Of a stretch of DNA of 64,000 bases, positions 57,740-64,000 are shown one piece after another. Positions within the stretch are counted from its first letter, which is position 1. Every line of letters begins with the position of its first letter. The notes under the pieces were generated by a model. It worked only from the letters and a program-made list of their open reading frames with translations, was not told the origin of the DNA and made no database searches. Both the position numbers and the translations under genes were made by a program. Source of the stretch: Typha latifolia (lineage: Eukaryota > Streptophyta > Magnoliopsida > Poales > Typhaceae). The stretch spans positions 4,960,001 through 5,024,000 of the forward strand of contig CM034106.1 in NCBI GenBank assembly GCA_019914945.1, written 5' to 3'.

Positions 57740-58000
57740 TATTAGAAATATTATGTATTTGACATAAATACTTTATTAACTTTGAGCTCAGATTTAGGTG
57801 AGGTTTACACATTATTAATAATGGGTTAATGAAAGAATTAAAAGAGCTCAAAGAGTACTTTAATGTCATATATTTCATTTATTCAAATTCATGAAGAGAA
57901 GTAAATAAAAAATAGTTTTAAAGTGAGTATCCTTGTAATGAAAAATAAAAATAAGTGAGTTTAATGTCATTTTGAATATTTTGAAAAATGTTAGTATGGT
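57740..58000 (+). mobile_element. Copia 3' LTR, left part (split by a solo LTR)
   Basis: After a purine tract (ataggaggatt) the sequence matches the start of the solo LTR at 23039 (tatttgacataaatactttattaactttgag and on) up to ttagtatggt. The first two bases TG are TA here. The match resumes at 61189. Confidence 0.85.
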
Positions 58001-58519
58001 TGTAACAACCCAACCTTAAAAAAAATTATTAATTAATTTTGGGCGCGACGTGGCCAGCCACACTATGGCCGGCCTCGTGCCCATGCAAGCTGCTCATGCA
58101 GCTTGCGTGGTGCGACGCCACACGCCCACTGCTGCTGCCACAGCCAACCGGCTGCGGCCAACTCGCCGGGACGGGCCTCAGCACCGCCGCTACCCCTCCT
58201 CCACCGCCTTCCCTATCTCTCTTTAAATCTCTCTCTCTATCTCTCCCTCTGTCACTCTCTCACTCTACTCTCTCTCTACTCTCTCTCACACTCCTTCCTC
58301 TCCTCGTTGATGATGTCGGCTCGCCGCCACCTCCCCGAAGCCGCCTTCGCCGATGAGATCCCCCATTTCCCCTCTCTTTCTTTTTCTTCCTCTCTCTCTC
58401 TCTCTTTCTTGCCTGAGCTCAGGCTCGTTGGAGTCGAGCCGTCAGTGAGAGGCCGGCCCCTGGCTGGCCAGCAGCGGCCGGTACCCTCCCCGCTAGCCCG
58501 GGTCCGCAACCCCCTCCCT

Positions 58520-58660
58520 CACCTTCTCTATTTCTTCTCTTCCTCTTCTTCTCCTCCTCCTCTTCTTCTTCTTCTTCTTCTTCTTCTTCTTTCTTTCTTT
58601 CTTTCTTTCTTTCTTTTTCTCCTTCTTCCTCGGCTTCTTCTCCTTCTTTCTGCATAGTGT
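58520..58660. repeat. (CTT)n and (CTTT)n tract in the solo LTR
   Basis: A pyrimidine triplet run (cttcttctt...) passes into a ctttctttcttt tetranucleotide run. The counterpart purine tract is at 31655-31735 in the reversed fragment. Confidence 0.92.
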
Positions 58661-59961
58661 TGGGATGAGCCCAGCACTGACGGCAGAATTAATTAATTAA
58701 TTAATTATTTTATTTATGTTATTTATTTAGGTATTTTTCTTCTTAATTAATGCAAATAGATTATTTAGACATTAACTATTTAATAATATTATATATTCTT
58801 CAATATAATTTTATTATTGATAATTTTTATAATTACTGATTAATTAGGTATAAATATAAGTAATACTTATATTTATTTATTTATTTATTTATTTATTTAT
58901 ATGTCTATTAGATTAATAGATAGATTTGTAAATTATAATTATTAGATTTAAATTCTAATGCCCTCATCATATATATTTTAAGTATTTCTATTAATTTTTT
59001 TATATATGATTATTCTGCAATAAATAAAATACTAAGCTTATTTAGTTATTTATTTATTATTTTATCGAGTAAAGATTGCATTGTCCCTAATTAATCAAGA
59101 TAGTGTATGAATTATAAAATTAATTATAATTAGACCTTGTCTATACTTATAGTTATTTAGCCTTTTATTTTATTTTATTTTATTTTATTTTATAATTATA
59201 TATTTAGAAATACTCTCATATAATTAGAAACATACCTCTTCTTCTTACGTTATAACTAACATTTTATACTAACATTTTATGATAATAATATAATTATATT
59301 ATTTAAATCGTATCTATAATATAGACCTAGTTATGTAATCAAAAATAAAGAGAAGTGATTCTAAACCTAATAAACTTTTATATTTTAATTGAATTAATTC
59401 TAATTAGATAAACGGCTAACATCATATTATTTAAATATTTTCAGATCCCGAACCCCCTTATGTGAGACTCTGTGGACCCTAACGATGAGTTGATGTTTTA
59501 CTGATAGATGTGAGAGATACATGGTTTGTGTCTTCTGATCAGACTGTGAGTAATCTTATCCCCTAGACGCCTTTCTCAAATTAGAATATATTATATATTA
59601 TGTATATGCATATTTTGGCTGCCAGCATGATTATATGACTTTATATAGAGATGATTTCAGTCAAGTATATTTTATCATGCATTTTGATTAGGCTGATTTG
59701 GGATTTGAGTACATTGGTGATATATAGAGATAATTAGAGATAATTATACTATTATGATTTTATGTCGGGATGATCTCTATCATGAGTGTGCATGTGATGG
59801 ACTAGCAGGAGTATGCATGTGTTAGATACATGGTTGTTGTAGTACTGGATATATGCATATGATCTATCATGTATAGGAATCATAAAAGTACATGTGTATG
59901 TGATGTGATGTGATATGATGTGATGGCTAGAACGATATCTGATCCGGATTAGTACTGGACA

Positions 59962-60200
59962 TACTCTTAGTATATGGCTGAGTATGGTGATGGCTGATGA
60001 TTGTACTCTTAGCATATGATAGGGTACAACTATCATTGATATACCCTTAGCGTATGGCAGGGTATGATTACTTTCTTCTGAGATACCCTTAGCGTATGGT
60101 AGGATATGATTTATCTATAGAGATATCTTTAGCATATGACAGGATATGATTTATTTACAAAGATACTCTTACCGTATGATAGGGTATACTCTGAGCTTGT
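59962..60200. repeat. Roughly 40-bp minisatellite, six units
   Basis: Anchors such as tacccttagc or tactcttagc start at 59962, 60004, 60042, 60084, 60124 and 60164 (steps 38-42 bp), each followed by atatgg or a variant and agggtat. The homologous fragment at 30384-30440 keeps only two units. Confidence 0.9.
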
Positions 60201-61188
60201 GACATGATGTGTATTGAGTTTGAGGTCGGGTACCATAGTCCAACATAGTGGATGATATTCAGAGCTGAGACATATGATTGTGATAGTGAGAGACATGTGG
60301 ATTATATCTGGCTCTAACATATACGATTATCTAGTGGTTGGCATGCATCATGCATCATCATTGATGTGACTAGTATCATTGGATCATAATTATTATATAT
60401 AATATGTTATTATATTCGGTGATGTTATATGGTAATATCATCATGTGATATATTTTTGGTTGAGGATATAATATACTCATTCATAAGAATTGATTTCATT
60501 CATATATATGTCATTGAGGATACATATATACATGCTCATATATGACATCATGCTATTTTCTAATTCATATTATCTAGTACATGATTTACTCTCTATTTAG
60601 CATCACTGATTCGGAGTAAGGTCTATTCACTGAGCCTTTTGCCCATGACTCTTTTTTTTTTTTTTCTAACTCCCTCAGACATATGGTACGTGATAGCGAC
60701 TTGAGATATCTTGAGGAGATATTATAGAGCGAGGATGAGGTGAGCTATAGATGTGAGATAGTATAGAAGATAATTTAACAAGATATTGAATTGTACCATT
60801 ATTTGATATTTGTACTTTATTGTATCAGACGATAATTTGTATAGTCCATGTCAGATTATAGTGCACTCGTGTAACAGTTGTTTAATTATATCTTGATAGT
60901 TTGTTGTGGCCTGTGTGGGTCATGTCAGATTAGGTAGTGGTCTAGTATATATCATTGTGGACTTAGATATTTATATTTTAACAGATTTGTTTGATTGATA
61001 ATATGATATATTTGGTATTGATTATGTGAGCATGAATGTGTTAGCAGGTATTATTTGATGATGTCATGATTGTATGTGCACAGAAGTGTATCTGTGCGTG
61101 ATGGGCCCCGTCTGTCCTGTCGCATGCACCGCGCATGCCGTGTGGGCACGTGGGCGTGCACGTGCCCTTGCTTGGCGGGGGCGTTACA

Positions 61189-61669
61189 ATGGTATATAAC
61201 TGTCAAGCTTCTCATGAGTTTTGGCCTCAAAAGGGATACTAATTTTATAGGTAAAAAATACTATGCATGGGTCAAGTCCAAAAGTGATTAATTGAACTCG
61301 AAGTGGTGCATTCCTTAGCATCTAAAGTAATAATCCGTTCAAATCCGAAGTAGCGCATCCCTCCACATCTAAAGTAGTTTAATTCATTAAAATTTGAAAT
61401 CTTGTGTCCTTTCATAACCCGATCTAACCTTTGTATCATTTCGTCATGCCTACTTAATCTTATAAAATATGCTATTAGTCTGCATTATTTTTTCACGAAA
61501 TTTTATTCATTATATTTATACGTTGAGTCTTCTATTTGCATTTGAGGAAGAGTATTGTACAGTTTTTGATTCGTCAAGGCATTCAGATAGCAGCTGTAAG
61601 TTTATTTAATTTTATTTCTTTTATTAAATTAAATTTATTGTGATTTTGCAGTCAGATTGTTAATCCACA
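61189..61669 (+). mobile_element. Copia 3' LTR, right part
   Basis: Starts with the duplicated ATGGT and continues tatataactgtcaagcttctcatgag, matching 23267 onward in the intact solo LTR (tatataagtaacaaacttcttatggg). It ends near gtcagattgttaatccaca at 61669, like the other copy's gattgttaccgccaaca. Confidence 0.85.
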
Positions 61670-62793
61670 AATCCACGTTTTCACATCATGTGTATGGACG
61701 ATATTGGAAGAAAACCTTAATTAAAAAATTTCCATTGTTCGTTAAGACTGACATATCCAGAGGAGCTAGCTTTCGTTCGACCTTCACAGCTTAAACATTT
61801 AATTTCCTAGGCCCAATTTAAATAGTACACCATTTGTAAAGTACGAGCTAGTACATCAAGCTTGTTTCTTTGGCCAAGATCAAACATAAAATATAATACA
61901 CTTCAAGCGTATACATAATTAATTGCGTACCATAAAGAAGGATTTATAGTACTCAATTACACATCAAGCTTTGTCTACGAAAGATTCCAAATGGCACGCT
62001 TCCAAAGTTTGAAATTAATCTAGTCCTTTCACACCTATGTCCTTTTTTAATTTACAAGATCAGATGACACATGAGCAAGATTAAACTTATTACATCTTAC
62101 TATTTTCTCAACGCGTCATTACTTGGATACCTCTAGCTATAGATATAACTCAGTTCACATAGCATCAAGGAATTAAGACCATAAATTTATGAGAAGTTTG
62201 GTGGATTAAATTAATCAATGCGAATTTCTTGGTCCGTTTAGATTTCTTGACAAATAGCTTCTAGAAAATCAGGCTTTTAGAAAATGTTACCAACAATGTA
62301 TATCAGTATACATTTTGAAGAGTTAGAAACAAAATCCACCTCCATTATTCAGATTCTCAGGCAAATAGGTTTCCAAAAGGGTGAATTTATTTTCACACTC
62401 ATTGGTGGTATGCCAATACCCTCGTATAAATTGTGAATTGGTAGATTAGTCAAGAAATCACGTGCATTCATTCTGTTCTTTTCTTAACATCATCCAGGAT
62501 TTTCCTTACTTTATAATTTCCAATGTGTACAAAAATGGACTTCCCCTATGAAAAGTTCTCATAAGGACACAAAACTAGAGTTGACCAAAGCCATAATTTA
62601 GGAGAAATGGAAATTCCCATGCAGCTTCGCAGATGCCTAAACTGACCGCCTTAATATTTCTGTACCTTGGTTGGCAACTTGTCATCAATGGAGACTCCTT
62701 CCGTCTTTCTCCTCTTCTACCCTCTATTAATTATTCCCTTGTCCCTATCTACATCCTTTAGCTTACACTTCCGATCAAAGACCGTCGTCGCGC
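61670..62793. other. No gene; upstream region of the Ca2+ sensor gene
   Basis: AT-rich single-copy-looking DNA without coding frames. Its last part is the probable promoter and leader of the downstream gene: a TATA-like ctattaatta at 62724 and a pyrimidine patch (ctttctcctcttctaccctc) at 62705-62724, a common plant core-promoter feature. The exact start of transcription cannot be read from sequence. Confidence 0.45.
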
Positions 62794-63117
62794 ATGGCGG
62801 AGGAATCGCTCAAGTTCGAGGACTTTCTACCTTCCATGGCCGACATCCTTAGCCCTGAAGGATTGATCGAGGAGTTATGCAAGGGTTTTCATCTCTTGAT
62901 GGACTGGAGAAATGGCCTGATCACCCTCGAGAGTTTGGAAAGGAATGCTGCGATTCTTGGGCTCGAGGGGTTCCGAGAAGATGAGCTGACGGAAATGGTA
63001 AGGGAGGGGGACTTAGATGGTGATGGAGCTCTGGACCAAATGGAGTTCTGCATCCTTATGGTTAGGCTGAGCCCAGGATTGATGCACGAGTCCAAGAACA
63101 TATTTGAAGAGGAGTAG
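62794..63117 (+). CDS. KIC/PBP1-like single EF-hand calcium-binding protein
   Basis: A 107-residue intronless ORF with a good plant start context (cgcATGGCG). It has one canonical EF-hand loop at residues 73-84 (DLDGDGALDQME, ligand positions Asp73, Asp75, Asp77, Asp81 and Glu84 all present), preceded by a vestigial EF-hand around residues 37-48. The N-terminal FEDFLPSMAD and GLIEELCKGFHLLMD segments and the tail FCILMVRLSPGLM are characteristic of the KIC/PINOID-binding protein 1 group, small cytosolic Ca2+ sensors that bind targets such as the kinesin KCBP or PINOID kinase. Family members are usually 105-135 residues and intronless, which fits. It is the clearest intact host gene in the window. 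The exact orthologue is not resolved. Confidence 0.93.
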   Translation: MAEESLKFEDFLPSMADILSPEGLIEELCKGFHLLMDWRNGLITLESLERNAAILGLEGFREDELTEMVREGDLDGDGALDQMEFCILMVRLSPGLMHESKNIFEEE

Positions 63118-64000
63118 CAAGGAGTAGTATATAGTGATATGCAAACTGCAATTAAGTTGTTTGCCTTCAATGCTTCTTAATTTTTATCTTTAAATTTGAG
63201 TAATTGATCACATGCTCTCTTAAATTTGTTAGCTGGTTTTTTGATAAATCTTATCGGAATTAAAGTAGTAAATAGAATAGGAATTTTTTCTTACAGCTAA
63301 AAGTTTAAGTAGAAGCACATTATTTGGATAGATCGAAATAACTGTTCTGGATCACAAATTTAGTCTACCACTAGTGTACTTGAAAGCATGCCTTGATCCA
63401 CAACTTGTTATCAACTTTCGATCACCTCCTACCAACTCTCAATTATTTCTACCCTAGTGTCGGCCCTATCTCTCTCTTATGGTTCAACTGACACCTTCTT
63501 CCCTTGCGAGAGTGGTTTTCCCCGTTGTTTTCTCTCTCCTCCCCTCATCTAGTCAAGAGCTAGGGAGGGGAGGGGTTTTTCTACCCTAAGGGTTTTCCAC
63601 CCCATTGGCTTTCCCTTCTCTCCCCCTCCTCACCGACCTTAGGGCTTGCCGAGCTCGTGTGCGGCTGGATGTGTGGGTGGTGGAGCCAATCCCGGCCACC
63701 TTCTTCTTCTCCAACTCCACCCTCCTTCTGTCTCCAATGCACTGAGAATCTCGCTCCCCCTCCTTAGCCCCTATCTCTGTTGAAACCTTGCTCAACCCCT
63801 CCTCCACCTCCTCCTCCTCCTCCTGGATCTCTCTCTTTCCTCTCAATGGTGCAGCCTCCAACTTAGTCACTACCTCTCCGATAAACATCTCTAGCTATGG
63901 CTTTGCCCTGTTCCACCTTTCCAGTTGCTACTCTCTTCGACCTCACTCTCCATCACTCCTTTGACCCCCCCTACCACGGCGACCACTGAACCATCTAGTG
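63118..64000. other. 3' region of the Ca2+ sensor gene, then pyrimidine-rich DNA without a gene
   Basis: 63118-63300 probably holds the 3' untranslated region (T-rich, ttgtttgcc and tttttatcttta elements). From 63410 the strand is strongly C/T-rich with ccctctcc and ctcctcctc runs. The Glu-rich minus-strand frame at 63586-63888 is a by-product of these runs. No transposon ends were identified. Confidence 0.5.

Larger units (their letters stand above)
58001..61188. mobile_element. Solo LTR of a long-LTR retrotransposon, 3188 bp, 5-bp target duplication
   Basis: Ends TGTAACAACCC and GGGGGCGTTACA (inverted ends TGTAAC/GTTACA), flanked by ATGGT on both sides (57996-58000 and 61189-61193). TG...CA ends and a 5-bp duplication are the LTR retrotransposon signature. 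No internal domain is present and the sequence has no coding frame, so LTR-LTR recombination is inferred. Very long LTRs of this kind occur in the Tat/Ogre group, but the lineage is not shown here. The related sequence at 23039-23888 provides the empty site. Frames in 58039-58657 come from pyrimidine repeats. Confidence 0.9.

Noticed and set aside
58039..58657. 184-residue Ser/Leu frame
   Set aside because: Lies in the pyrimidine tracts of a solo LTR and is not conserved as a frame in the copy at 31500-31765.
63586..63888. Glu-rich minus-strand frame of 100 residues
   Set aside because: Complement of ctcctcctc and tctctc runs, starts without support, and has no domain.

Overview
The window reads as nuclear DNA of a flowering plant. 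It is AT-rich, with plant SIRE-like Copia and chromovirus-like Gypsy retrotransposons, a hAT-type MITE, Mutator-like and plant-mobile-domain remnants, a decayed single-MYB (RADIALIS/DIVARICATA-type) gene and one intact intronless plant Ca2+ sensor (KIC/PBP1-like). The species cannot be named from this sequence. By rough reading, well over half of the window is transposable-element DNA, mostly broken and nested. No rRNA, tRNA or CRISPR was found.

Region by region. 1-2119: repeat-derived DNA with a CT-rich candidate large LTR. 2120-13402: a decayed minus-strand Gypsy element (LTR, integrase, gag, partial LTR) split by a minus-strand SIRE-like Copia element (3956-11717). 13403-23038: a low-density stretch holding a hAT MITE with a perfect 8-bp target duplication (13935-14671), a MYB pseudogene (15860-16150), a Gypsy LTR fragment, Mutator/plant-mobile-domain debris (18013-19123) and an unidentified 250-residue minus-strand ORF (20017-20769). 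23039-27612: a solo Copia LTR, a LINE RNase H relic and the left half of an unnamed repeat (here called R).

27613-45371 is a 17.8-kb chain of plus-strand Gypsy segments, LTR-gag-integrase-LTR-RT-RH-integrase-RT-RH-integrase-LTR. It contains a reversed fragment of a very long LTR (29397-31765) and a composite of two head-to-head Copia copies bounded by inverted LTRs (35856-43319). 45372-53241 holds the right half of R, a short gag-bearing element with two LTRs (45995-48964), a second copy of R without the 17.8-kb insertion (50630-51418) and another Gypsy integrase-LTR unit. 53245-61669 holds an inverted Gypsy gag-LTR, two Copia pol relics and a Copia LTR split by a 3188-bp solo LTR with a perfect 5-bp target duplication (58001-61188). 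61670-64000 is low-repeat DNA with the KIC/PBP1-like gene (62794-63117).

The most unusual signal is a CpG-containing palindrome, GCGTTCGAACGC, and close variants. It occurs in clusters inside the LTRs of the SIRE-like Copia family, inside its 3' module, and inside the LTRs of the Gypsy family and of the short element at 45995-48964. These elements are otherwise unrelated. In the Copia LTR the motif sits in a 53-bp minisatellite whose unit number differs between copies. Apart from the Ca2+ sensor and possibly the ORF at 20017-20769, nothing here looks like a working host gene.
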